Positions 19,081 through 29,556 of a stretch of 64,000 bases of DNA are shown here, in pieces; position 1 is the stretch's first letter, and every line of letters starts with the position of its first letter. The notes beneath the pieces are model-generated. The model did not search any database. It saw only the letters and a program-made list of their open reading frames with translations, and was not told the DNA's origin. Origin of the DNA: Nematopogon swammerdamellus. Its lineage: Eukaryota > Arthropoda > Insecta > Lepidoptera > Adelidae. Both the position numbers and the translations under genes were made by a program. The stretch spans positions 4,857,739-4,921,738 of the forward strand of contig OX336340.1 in assembly GCA_946902875.1 (NCBI GenBank). Reading direction: 5' to 3'.

Positions 19081-19422
19081 AAAAAAATTGGTTGTCTGTA
19101 AAGGCGGTTTACGGACGATAGTTTTACGTGATGACGTGGAATAATCGTAGTACATAGAGCAAAGATCAGTAATTCTATTTCCAGTAGAAAGATTAATCAT
19201 CTTGTGACTGGCCATCAATAAACTTCTGTTGTCTGATCTTGACAGTTTTACTTCTTAAGACGTTTCCATGGTAACTTTGACTATACCGATTGTGCCTCTC
19301 TATCGCTTGTTACGCGCTCTCGCTTGCACACACAGGCTCAGATGGAACGTGACACTTTTTCGTGCGTGCAGCCGGTATTCATCATCATCAATTTATAAGA
19401 CGTGACGTCATCACGTCAAAAA
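19081..19422 (+). repeat. Repeat K, copy 1
   Basis: Begins 'aaaaaaattggttgtctgta' and ends 'gacgtgacgtcatcacgtca'. It matches 62422-62699 over most of its length; this copy has about 60 bp more before 'cgtgacac'. 'ttacgtgatgacgtgg' near the start and the CRE-like TGACGTCA near the end suggest a degenerate terminal inverted repeat. Confidence 0.8.
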
Positions 19423-19792
19423 AAACAAACAAACAACTGAATTGAACACCATAATTACGCATTCACACGAGATCACCTTCCGCCGCCAGTGACGTCGAAA
19501 GGTGACGACGAGGACTCGGTGAACTCGACAACAGTCACCTCGTACAAATGCCACCAATCATCATGCGGGCGGGAGCACCGCCAACGAGGGGCGCTTGATT
19601 GATGACCTTAGGGGTCATATTCAGGATGCCAGGCAATGACAATGTCAATAGCAACATGTAGTCTACAGCGTAGAAGTATCTGCTGAAGTGCTTTAGACGG
19701 CAAACAATTTATACGGTTGGAAGTCAGCAATGGTGATATGCTATGCGATGATACATTGCGAAATATCCACTGGTTTATATGTATGTATGGGT
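19423..19792. other. No recognised feature
   Basis: No gene or in-window repeat found. Confidence 0.4.
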
Positions 19793-19965
19793 ATGTATTC
19801 TTTATTGAACACCAATTTATACAAATTAGGCACAATAGGCGAGCTTAGTGCCGTCAGGCATTCTATTCTAACTAACCTTTGGGATGTTGGAGAAGTAAAG
19901 GCAGGCGAACAAGAATAGTTTGTGGCAATGTATTAAACTGTAAAGCAATATGATAAACTAGAAAC
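19793..19965 (-). mobile_element. LINE tail, family E
   Basis: 'ttctttattgaacaccaatt', 'gcacaataggcgagctta', 'ctaacctttgggatgttgg' and 'gaacaagaatagtttgtgg'. Copies: 24949-25038, 25262-25372, 49068-49235. In the complement the order ends in 'gttcaataaagaa', a LINE 3' end. Confidence 0.7.
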
Positions 19966-20500
19966 GAATATACCTAATAGACTTACATATTATGTGCATT
20001 AATCAGTGGTACAGTTGTACAAAACCATCTATTCAATGACAAGAGAGAAAGAGATAGAGAGAAGAGGGGAGTTAACATAATATGTATGCAATATAAATGT
20101 ATTTACTTCAGCAAGGATAACAATTCTTCAAATACATTCATAGACGTAGTGGAGCGTAAATGCAAGGGCAGATCATTCCAGATTAGAGTTTATATGCCAT
20201 TGTCGGAATGCGACGCTTTCAGACTATTTTCAAACATTTCTCAGTCTATAATAATTATTATCGGATGAAGATTCTGCATTAAAGCACAATCTTGCGTACG
20301 TATTTTCGGAACAGGGATTATTAACTAAATGTTGGTGGTTCAATTCGATCAATAAAGAATACATTTAAATTAATATTTCCGTATAAAAGTTGATTATAAA
20401 AGTAAAAAAATCATGAAACATGATCTTCAGAACACTATACGTATAACGTACTTATTCACTTTACTTACATTACACCTAACCATCAAATATTTAAAAGATA
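19966..20500. other. AT-rich, no recognised feature
   Basis: No gene or repeat partner seen. Confidence 0.4.
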
Positions 20501-20728
20501 ATTTTTTTTTATGGAACCTCACACGGTTGGCTACATCACCTACTACGTCCGTGATGTCAGCCCATAACACCGGGTGAACTAGGTGCCATGTCAGTGCTTC
20601 TCCCTTTGATCGTGCCGGCTACACTGAACTGGTCGGAAAACACAAACTATTTACATAGCCGTTTCAACCGACGTTTCATTCAGTGCGGTGGTATCAACCC
20701 GGGCGGGTTAGACCCTACCACCAAGTAA
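20501..20728 (-). mobile_element. SINE A, headless copy
   Basis: Complement of the full body from poly(T) 'ttttttttatggaacctc' to 'ccctaccaccaagtaag'. Core words 'gtagtaggtgatgtagcc' and 'cacccggtgttatgggctg' are intact in the complement. Confidence 0.85.
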
Positions 20729-21241
20729 GATTAGAATTTATAAGCCGTATTTTTTTTTTTAATAAACTGCAACAATAAATTTTTGTTATATTGATAGAGC
20801 ACTCGACATGATCAAGTTTCAAACACGAAAGGGTTACAGCCAAGGGGAGATCCGATTCCATAGATATAACATAATCATAATTTGGTGTTCACAAACTATT
20901 CTGTGGGGAGGTCTGATCCTATTTGATTTATTAAAGCCGACGGGATGATAAAGAAAAAAATGGTCATTGGGACGAGTTTAGTTGCTTTGATGTCCGAGCT
21001 TATTTGCATTTTATTTGAAATCGTCGCAGTCATCCGACCGTACACGCTCCAACTAACCCTTTCTGTTTCATTCATTATCCAGGCTTTGCGTATCTATCTT
21101 CTTATTAAAAGCTTACTCTTTCAAATCTCTATGAACTAGTACGTGTTTTTTTACTGCCAAAGCATTCGCAATCACCATCGCGAAAATTTGCATCGTATCC
21201 ATCCATCCGTTGAAGTCATATTAGGAATACGTCATTCTTGG
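20729..21241. other. No recognised feature
   Basis: No gene or in-window repeat identified. Confidence 0.4.
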
Positions 21242-21552
21242 TACCGTGTGGGGCCGGTACTTAAAAAGAATAGCCCCAATGCATCTCTCCCCGCGCATGT
21301 CGTAAAAGGAGACTAAGGGATAAGGACAAGGTGCGCCGTGCCAAAGGGCAACAGGATCTCACCATGGCACGGTTCTTCCACCGAGTCATGCAGCAGGTGG
21401 GTCTTCGTGTTTTACACTTGCTGCTTGATAGTTATATTGTCCTAATGCATTGCTGAACGTGGTGGTCGGTGTTGTGCTGTAATTTGCAGGTGTACTTGTA
21501 GCACAACAGCGATTACTATGCTTAACCCGATTGTCGTGATACCGAGTGTGGT
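21242..21552 (+). mobile_element. Repeat C, near full length
   Basis: Runs from 'taccgtgtggggccggtact' through 'gtcgtaaaaggagactaagg', 'ggcacggttcttccaccgag', 'gtggtcggtgttgtgctg' to 'cccgattgtcgtgatacc'. About 310 bp with no coding capacity. Its first 90 bp serve as the head of the chimeric SINEs. It may itself be a SINE or a LINE-derived unit; I cannot decide. Confidence 0.75.
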
Positions 21553-23205
21553 ATTGTATTGGTATCTACGCTGAGATGACGGCAGATGAAAAGTTACATT
21601 CAATACCTACATGATACGGTCTTGGATTTTAAAATAAACTCACTCGACCACCTTGGCAGCATACACGGCGGACGCTGTAGCTATAAAGTACCGTCTAACA
21701 GATACAGACTAACCTCAGCGGTGTATCTAGGATTACTTTCCCTCTCCACATGAGGCATTCGTTAATCATGTCTTGAAATTGAATATCGGCTGCGCCACTC
21801 ATTAGAACCCGATGTTCGTGCTATGTGCATTCCATAGGTCTGATTCAAGATAAAGTATGCGAATGAAGAATAATATCCACTACACATGGATTTCTTCCAG
21901 TGAAATTTCGAAATTTGGAGTACAGCAAGTAATATTTCAGATTACGAAAAGGCTTTGATGGTGGGTTTAAATATAACAAGGATACGATAGATAGACAGAC
22001 ATACGGAATCGAATTTTAACATTAATAGACATATATTCCAATTTCAAGCAGAAATTATTTTATTTATTGCTAGAAGATCATAGAGATTGCCTGCACGGAT
22101 GAGTTCTTCATTCGATACCTTTTGGCTCGCTAAGCATACGCAATCAACCCCTTGCATCAACCCTTCTTCGGATCCTTGCTTTTTCGTGGCGCGTTCATTA
22201 CCCACAGTTCCTATAATCTTTCACAGATTTACAGTTAATTAGGATTATGCAATACACAAATTGTATTGCATAATCCTTTAAAATGATATATTCATTGATG
22301 TAGCACTATAACTTATAAATAAGACACAAAGTTGTTAACGAATTAATTTAGATATGTGCGCACGATTTGGAAAGAAAAAGTGTCAGTTTCGATGAGTCAC
22401 CACTGATGATGTGATCGCACGATATGGATTTGTTTAATGTTATCGTGACTGCGCAAGCTTCTTCTCGTCGTGATACACATCGTCGGCCAAATAACGACTG
22501 AACAGTAAGCATCGACACGGTATTACTATTTTGGGTCGCTTGCCGCGTCGAAATACCGCCCGCACCTCAGTAGTAAGACCTGGGCATAGTTTTTACAGAC
22601 TCCTTTTACTATGACCAAGGTTCCCTGTCAAAAATATAAAAACAGAATATTCGCTTACGAAAAAAAAATCCAAGCGTGGCATCCTACTCCAACCCGAAAA
22701 AGTGGCGTGCCGCTATCCTGCTTGCACCCCTCAATGATTTTACATAATACCATTATCTACAATTCAATAACATTCAATTCAATAATTCAAAAGAAACAGA
22801 ATGTTTCATTCATCGAAGCAATGACCGCAGAGGGCCCCATTATCTGTTAGTTGCTTACAATGAGTGATATGTCCTTATCCGTGAATAATTTTGAATTCGC
22901 GATACCGGCTTCGATAATCCCAATAAATGAATAGTAGAAAGCATTCGACTAGGGGCTAGCGATGTTTTTCTATCTTATCTCTGACCAATGTAAGATTTTT
23001 GTTTCGGCATATCTGTACGTTTTTTCTTAATGTTTTTGAAAGCACTGAAACGTACATACCTTATCGAATGAATCGTAGCTTCCATGCAGCTAAAGATTTG
23101 CAAGAAGCCGTCGCAGTTTTCTTACCTGAAACAAATAACAAATTACTTGTTTAAGAATTATTGAAGGAACGATTCGCAAAATCACTTCAATAAAAGCTCA
23201 GACCA
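21553..23205. other. Unannotated stretch with one hairpin
   Basis: No gene is supported. The only structure seen is the hairpin at 22241-22277. Confidence 0.45.
22241..22277. repeat. 15-bp-arm perfect hairpin
   Basis: AGGATTATGCAATAC and its complement are separated by 7 bp. No relative in the window, so insertion cannot be tested. Confidence 0.6.
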
Positions 23206-23340
23206 GCTGTGTTCTCCTCTATTCCATAGAGACAGCAATCCAAAGGAAACATTCCGGTAACAACCTACCTTCTCGGAGGTAATATTGGCTTGTCAAGGCT
23301 CTGACCTCTCTTGCTCATACCGGATTGCATAAAATGAAAA
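23206..23340 (+). mobile_element. SINE B, 3' part
   Basis: 'gctgtgttctcctctattcc', 'aacctaccttctcggaggt' and 'cataccggattgcataaaa' match the 3' part of SINE B at 27250-27630. Head and core are absent. Confidence 0.7.
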
Positions 23341-23754
23341 TCCAAATCATTAAATTTTCAGCTAAATTGCTTAGACATATTTGAAATAGATTAAAACTGA
23401 GGAGTGATGACGAAAATAATGATCAAGATACTGAAACAACGTGCGTCGTGACAAATGGGCTAGCTAGTCAAATCACAATTTGTGTGAGTAATACAATAAA
23501 AGATTTCGCTTTAAACGAACGACCAGTGCAGCTTTCTCAATTTTTTCAAACGTGATTACACATTTTGCCAAAAGAAGCGTGGTCGTGGTTGCCATTTGAA
23601 GGATATTATTTTTCATTCATAAATGGCTTACCTTCCACTTTACTATCAGATCCACAGCACTTTCATCCAAATTATGCGTCTTATTTTGAAACCAAAAAAG
23701 AAGTCGCCAATAGAAAACCCATTACTTACTTCAGAAAGTATATCGTATACCTGA

Positions 23755-23845
23755 ACGCAGCTCGTCCTTCAGCCTCGCCCTTAGTACCTTACTGTTTACG
23801 GGAAAGTATTTCGGCCTTCCGCCTCGACCTTAATGAATACTGTTA
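23755..23845 (+). repeat. Isolated satellite-like monomer
   Basis: 'ctgaacgcagctcgtccttc', 'agcctcgcccttagta' and 'ttactgtttacgggaaag' match the ~68-bp unit of the 44.9-46.9 kb array. It shows the unit also exists outside the array, 21 kb away. Confidence 0.65.
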
Positions 23846-24379
23846 TGTAGAAAGTACCCATATCGCTTAACCGAAGAACGCAGATCCTCGATTGCAAATC
23901 GGTTCGCAGACGTCACTGCAAATGGTAGGTGACCGCAATAAACTTGTCTCACGACCGTAACCGTCTACCGACGGGTTTAAAACTGTTATTTACCCGGTTC
24001 TAATATTAAGTTTGTTTGATAGGCAATCAAACATAGTACCTATGTAGACAGGTCCTTTTCCGGATTAGTCAATGGATTATTTCCTTAATTGTTAAACACA
24101 ATAAGAACACCACTTTACCGTTTTTAGATTTAAAAAAAATATGATTAATAGAGAAACGTGAAACTTGTTGTGCCCTCCAGCCTCGAAGTCTCGAAGTCTC
24201 GGTTGTGGAACTCCATCGAGGGCGAGGCAGAAAGGTCGAACTGTTTAATAAGAAAAAGGTCACGCCTGATTCCCAACGGATAGATATACCCACCTGAGAA
24301 ACAGGGATATAATACCGAAGTAACTATTTAGTAATCTGTGATAATACTAACCATCGGGCCCTTGAAGTCTAAAGCCTTA
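23846..24379. other. No recognised feature
   Basis: No gene or repeat partner found. Confidence 0.4.
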
Positions 24380-24394
24380 GCATCGAGAAAGGAA

Positions 24395-24475
24395 TTTCGT
24401 GTTTTGTTGATTGCACCGGGAGGATTGGATAAATATTGGAGACGCGGGAGATGTATGTCAAGCAGTAGGCGTAAA
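24395..24475 (+). pseudogene. Very diverged RTE-like LINE 3' end
   Basis: 'gggaggattggataaatatt' and 'ggagatgtatgtcaagcagt' follow the pattern 'ggaggactggaggaaaattg'/'gtatgtccagcagtgg' of the LINE ends at 4380-4440 and 26430-26475. Low similarity. Confidence 0.35.
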
Positions 24476-24948
24476 AAGCGCAGACTTAAAATCATATTTG
24501 AAGATTATTTTAGTCCAATGAAACGAAGGTCATTCAAAATGTCCGTTCTTACTTTTAGAAATCGGTCTCCGAATGCGGACAGCGGTAAATTAGGATTGCC
24601 CATCACGTCTACACTAACGCTTCGCTTTTAAAGGAGCCATTTGAAAAGCAATTATTTTCCAAGCCGTAAATTGTCATGCGTGCAACGCACTACACCGAGT
24701 TCATGGTACATTTCCATTTCGTTTGTAGAGGTGTTCCACTGGCAGTTAGTGGATTGCATTGATTAAAATATAAACGGTAGGTTTAATTTGAATTTCGAAT
24801 TTTAACACGTTGTCATTTATCGTTCAGTTATGTACTTTAATTAACAGAACGGTTTCGCTCCTTTTGAAACAGTTTTTCAACCGTCGTCGTTGCGCGGCAG
24901 TGTGCTCATGGAAACGGATTGGATACGTTTGTATGTATGTATGTTAAT

Positions 24949-25038
24949 TATTCTTTATTGAACACCAATTTAAACAAAATAGGTACAACACGTGAGCTTA
25001 ATGCCGTGAGATATTCTATTCTAACTAACCTCTGGAAC
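24949..25038 (-). mobile_element. LINE tail, family E
   Basis: 'ttctttattgaacaccaatt', 'gagcttaatgccgtgag' and 'attctaactaacctctgg' match 19793-19965. A (GT)n tract follows at 25073-25088. Confidence 0.65.
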
Positions 25039-25261
25039 TAACGTTTGGCTCGGAACGTCGTTCATTTGAGGAGTGTGTGTGTGTGTGTGGCTTCTTGTGA
25101 AGCTGTACTTTGCCACCTGATGCCAGTGCTTATGGAGATGGGCCACACGTTTTGTCCGGAAAGTCGAGCCACAAAGTTTTGCACACGACAGTGAGAGTGA
25201 AAGTCAGTTCAAATTAATTGTTTTACGATAAAAGGCGGTCGGTGGTGGACGGTAACTACTA

Positions 25262-25372
25262 TGAAATGAAATGAAAATATACTTTATTGTACACCGTATA
25301 AAAAGGTTACAAAAGGCGAGTTTAATGCCTTGCGGCATTCTTTACGAACTAACCTTTGGGATGTTGAACAGA
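25262..25372 (-). mobile_element. LINE tail, family E, sister type
   Basis: 'aatatactttattgtacacc', 'aaggcgagtttaatgcctt' and 'aactaacctttgggatgttg' resemble family E with a different distal end (tgtacaataaagt in the complement). Confidence 0.6.
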
Positions 25373-25444
25373 CGTAGGGGCGGACAGTGCAGTACTAAAC
25401 AGGGTAATTCAAGAACTGGTATAAGTAGAGTGGTGTAAGAAGTG

Positions 25445-25598
25445 GTGAAGGGACCAACAGTTTTATGCAGAATCCGAACCACGGTCAGACTCAAACGGTC
25501 GAACTATCACCGATTCAAGTTCTGAACGCACCCAGGTTTGCTTATAATCACGAACGATAGTCAACAATCGCACCAATGAGCTACCGAGGCTGACACCA
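25445..25598 (-). mobile_element. SINE A head only (tRNA/5S-like), diverged
   Basis: The complement reads 'cagcctcggtagctcattgg' (A-box-like), then 'ataagcaaacctgggtgc' and 'cagaacttgaatcggtga', which align with the 5S rRNA-derived stretch of the copy at 53510-53897, then 'gtggttcggattctgc' (B-box-like) and 'aaaactgttggtccctt'. The body is missing. Confidence 0.65.
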
Positions 25599-25639
25599 TA
25601 CACCATAACAATCGCAATTTTTTAGTAATAATATATTCC

Positions 25640-25782
25640 CCCTTTGGACGCTACTGTTCTCTTGTTTCTGTGTGAACTATTGTAAATTTGTATTGCTCTT
25701 CTGTATGTTATCTTCTGTCTTCTGTATCTTTGTTAGTGTTTTTGTGTGCAATAAAGCATTTCTATTCTATTCTATTCCTGAT
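25640..25782 (+). mobile_element. LINE tail with (TCTAT)n end
   Basis: 'tttgtgtgcaataaagcatt' is followed by (TTCTA)n. Upstream 'tctgtatgttatcttctg' repeats. Similar to, but distinct from, family F. Confidence 0.5.
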
Positions 25783-26307
25783 TTTACCAAAGATTCCCTC
25801 AAAACTGATATATGGGTAATATAAAACGCACTATGGGTACTTAAATTTCTGGAATTACCAGCAGTTAAATAATTAAATAGTCTATGAGCCACCAATAGCG
25901 TAATCCCTTCGTGACTCATGCAGAAATTCCCTGACCTTGCCATTGTTGTGTGTGGCATTATCCTCGTTTTAATTCACCCGGAGCATGCAACGAACGTATA
26001 ATTCCTTTCCCCTGCCTTACCCCTTTCGTAGGAGATTGTCCGCCTCGACAACAGGTCCTTAGGTTAGGCGCGCAAACTAGCACTTTTCTAGGCACCTCCG
26101 CGTTTGGCGTTTTCTGCCGTTTGCAAAGATTTAAATTATAGACCTGCTGTGCCATGTTGCTGCTATACGCTATGCCCTTTGGTCACTGATCGAATTTTTA
26201 TAGATATAATATTAGAAAATAAAATTAAAAATATTGTTATTTATTTGTATTTTACTCATTTAGGCAAGAGACAGCCCTGTTTACACAGAAAATTAATAAA
26301 ATTTATC
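25783..26307. other. No recognised feature
   Basis: Open frames on both strands around 25950-26155 overlap each other and carry no motif. Confidence 0.4.
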
Positions 26308-26500
26308 GAATAGTTGGAGTAACCGTGTCCTATACTGGCGGAAAACGCAGTGTGGGAAAATCACCCGCCAGGTGGGATGACGACATCAACCACATTGGCG
26401 GAAAGCAGTGGTTCCGTACCGCTGAAGGACGGGAAGACTGGAGGAAAATTGTAGAGGTTTATGTCCAGCAATGGACGCATACACACTGACTGACTGACAT
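26308..26500 (+). pseudogene. RTE-like LINE 3' end
   Basis: 'gtaaccgtgtcctatactgg', 'gcagtggttccgtaccgct' (QWFRTA) and 'tgtccagcaatggacgcata' match the end of the LINE at 3851-4449. Broken frames. Confidence 0.75.
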
Positions 26501-26870
26501 AACAATGCCATAATTAATTTTCACAATTTACGTACCTTATTCATACGAATTGCTTCACATTGCTTCACTATGAGGGAAGCTTGACAATAACGTTTGTTCC
26601 TTCCGCTGCACTTATTTCCTCCCCTCCCCTCGGCCACGCCCCTCCCCACCTCCTCCCTCACGCACGCGGCCTTCGTTCAGGGGCATGCTGCGGGATCAAC
26701 GAACACGAGTCTAGCGTGCGTACGCCAGACTTTCCGACACATTGAGGACACATGCATACAAACATAACGACAAACATGTTCTGTTCCCCAATGGTGTATG
26801 CATGCGGATGACACAAATACTTTAATACAATATGACTAATAAGTACCTAAATACTTTTCCCCAGTCAAGT
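26501..26870. other. C-rich patch, no gene recognised
   Basis: 26600-26690 is rich in CCTCCC-type words and contrasts with the AT-rich surroundings; no repeat or gene seen. Confidence 0.4.
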
Positions 26871-26872
26871 GT

Positions 26873-27010
26873 GATTTTACCCGCATACGCGGCGTAGCCA
26901 AAAGGAGGGTTCTTATGATTTTAGCAGCGTATGTATGTATATTGACGTGTGATCGTGTGTTCCCTCCCAGAGCCTAAAAAAACACTGATTTCAACATGTG
27001 TGTCATCCAT
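26873..27010 (+). repeat. Repeat U ('aaaggagggttcttatg')
   Basis: 'tacccgcatacgcggcgtag', 'ccaaaaggagggttctta' and a short (GTAT)n match 44041-44200. Confidence 0.6.
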
Positions 27011-27249
27011 CATAGGCTATATATAAGTATTAAGGCATCAAAAATATACCACTCAATGGTTTAGAATTAAATAAAAAGTAAAATATTTTTTTTATATAAC
27101 CCGACTATGAAATACGCAGGATATAACAATTCAACTTTATCGAAATTGCTGTAGTCGGGCGCGTAGAATAGACAGGTAACCGGTCTACAGCATTTTCCGT
27201 AAGTCGTATTTGAAACCTATTGATGCTCTGACAAGACGGCCAAAAGTTA

Positions 27250-27630
27250 GCGGCGGGTGGCCGAGTGGTTTGGGCATCGGCTTCTCATGCGAGAGGTCCG
27301 AGGTTCGAATCCGGTCGGCGTGTACCAATGAGTTTTTTCTGACAAAAAACATTTCGTGCATACCTACACCTGCTGCTTCACAGTTCGGAACCGGTGTAAA
27401 ACTGTAGGTCCCTTCCCTTGCCCCTTACTAGGTGGTAGGCTCAAATTGTAGCCGACAGGTTTGGTACCACCATACTGGATGTAAGATGGCCGCATAGCAG
27501 CCTCGGCTGTGTTCTCCTCTAGTCCAGTATAGCCAGCAATCCGGGGAAGTCTCCGGTATGGCACCTACCTTCTCTTAGGTGATATTGGCTGGTCGGAGCC
27601 ACCCATACCAGATTACATAAAGAAAAAAAG
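27250..27630 (+). mobile_element. SINE B, full length
   Basis: A tRNA-like head with A box tggccgagtgg (27258-27268) and B box ggttcgaatcc (27302-27312), of the leucine/serine type, precedes 'cctgctgcttcacagttcgg', a core with 'aaaactgtaggtcccttccc' and 'ctaggtggtagg', a tail 'ggtgatattggctggtcgg' and an A-rich end. The core from 'aaaactgtaggtccc' on is shared with SINE A. Transcribed by RNA polymerase III if active; needs a partner LINE. Confidence 0.85.
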
Positions 27631-28117
27631 TATTTAAAACCTCAACACGCAATGTTCTTCGTAGAAGTACAAGTGGAACAGTATTGAAAATGAAAAAAAA
27701 AATTCAAAATGTTTTATTTTTCTCACATAACTATAATTCACATTATTATTCTATTACAATCGCTAATGTACCTAATAATAAACATAATATTATTAAGATT
27801 TTTTTTATTAAGTAATTTAAAAATGCTAGAAAAATGTTGTTGTACTAAGGACTGGATTGATAATATGCTATGCGACAAAATTCATTGCGCTACCATCCCT
27901 CGCATTGCGTGAAAAATCATAACTTTTAAGTAAAATTTCTTATGTGACAACTGCGTCCGCACACGTCCAGACGCGCGGTCACACCAAGAGGGTAACGACC
28001 CGCCGACAGTCGTTCAGTTTTCAGTTCCCGTCGCGCCCCTGTTGTCCCTACCCTACCCCGTAGCACTACTGCCGCGAAACGTGGCGGCCAAGGAAATACA
28101 TACCTAGAACGGGCATT
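27631..28117. other. No gene recognised; GC-rich end
   Basis: 27950-28100 is GC-rich with 'gacagtcgttcagttttcag', which resembles an insect transcription initiator (TCAGTT). There is no matching coding region downstream, so a promoter is only a possibility. Confidence 0.3.
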
Positions 28118-28119
28118 TA

Positions 28120-28400
28120 CTTATACAACGTGTCCCAAAACTCAACGTCAAGCGGGAACCAGGGTAGGCCAGTTTATGACTACCCAGGGAAAAATAAGAA
28201 AAAAAATCCGAGTCTAATTAACTCCGAATATGGTAAGTCCTCAGGTGATCCGGTTTTACGAAGATTTTTACTTCCTTCGGAAAAAACACTCGTAGGTACA
28301 TGGGTCAAAGTTACCGACCCTAACAAATTTGTTTGAAAATAGTTTTTTCGAAATATCTGCGGAGTTGGAATGTAGTAGTTTTGTGGGTAGTAGAACTCAG
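28120..28400 (+). repeat. Repeat V, copy 1
   Basis: 'acgtgtcccaaaactcaacg', 'gaaccagggtaggccagttt' and 'gactacccagggaaaaataa' match the complement of 55760-55915. The start 'tatacaacgtgtcccaaaa' resembles the terminal repeat of an inverted-repeat element. Confidence 0.65.
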
Positions 28401-28420
28401 TTTTAGGAATATTTTTCACC

Positions 28421-29175
28421 TAGACAGAGCTTCCACTTCGGCCCAGAAAAGTAATAAAAAAATAAATACAAAAATCAGAAAATAAATTGTATTATCGTTT
28501 CTGTCCTCATTTTTGATTAAATAAAAACGGAATAATATGCGCCAGGAATCGCTAAATACACCTACGATGCATCATACAATTAATTGTACATAGTTTTTTT
28601 TATAAGAATTTATTTAGCTGTTTCAATCTTCAAGGTCACAAAAACTTTGATATTTAATAAAACAAAAAGTAATCGAAATTTATATCTGGGAGTTCTACTC
28701 ATGCATTTGGAATGGAAAGCTCAGTAGATTTATTCAATAAAATGAGAATGCCACTTTTTTGGGCTAAAATGAAATGGCCACGGAACCCTAGAGAAAATGA
28801 ACAACGTAAGTATTACGACAGTAACACTGATGTGCGTTCAAATAAAAACGAAAATACCCAGCACTACAATAACACATATGGACAACTTACTTACCCTATA
28901 ACACGGGAATTACTAAAACATGGGAATTCTCCCCACAACAACGCGACTACCAACCAACGCCCCGAAAACATGGTAAACCCTCGTCCCCGAAAAATGGGGC
29001 GACCACCCAACTGTTGACTTCCGGCGGCGCGGAGTTCATTCCATTATACCTGTCATCTTGTTTGTGCTTTCTATTATCCACCTTTATGATTAGACAAGTC
29101 AGGTGAGCGGTTGATACACTTTCGTGATGTCGTTGTACATTTGTATTTTTGGAATTGTTTTAATTTGTTTGGAAG
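28421..29175. other. No recognised feature
   Basis: A 101-codon frame at 28712-29017 is asparagine-rich and lacks any motif; not called as a gene. Confidence 0.4.
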
Positions 29176-29176
29176 T

Positions 29177-29551
29177 TTTTTTTTTATGGATACTGTCACG
29201 GTTGGCTACATCGCCTAATACATCCGTGATGTCAGCCCATAACACCTCGGTGAACTAGGTGCGTGCCGGCCGGTTACACTGAACTAAACGGAAAACACGA
29301 ACTATTTACATGGCCGTTTCAACCGAACTTTCATTCAGTTCGGTGGTATCAACCCGAGCGGGTTAAACCCTATCACCTAGTAAGGTAAGAAGGGAAGGAA
29401 GGGGCATACAGTTTTACGCGGAATCCAAACCACGGTCCGAACGGGTCGAGCGGCCACCCATCCAAGAACTGACCGACTGACTGACAGACTGTTCTTATGA
29501 TCACGGCCGACAGTCGACCGATCTCACCACTGAGCTACTGACGACGCTGAA
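29177..29551 (-). mobile_element. SINE A with tRNA/5S-like head, copy 2
   Basis: Complement: 'cagtagctcagtggtgagat' (A-box-like), 'cagttcttggatgggtggcc' (5S rRNA box-C-like, 29449-29471), 'gtggtttggattccgcg', 'aaaactgtatgcccc', then the SINE A body to poly(A). The 5' part of the 5S stretch is replaced by 'agtctgtcagtcagtcgg'. Body lacks part of the 'gccggcacgaccgaaggg' region. Confidence 0.8.
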
Positions 29552-29556
29552 TACTG

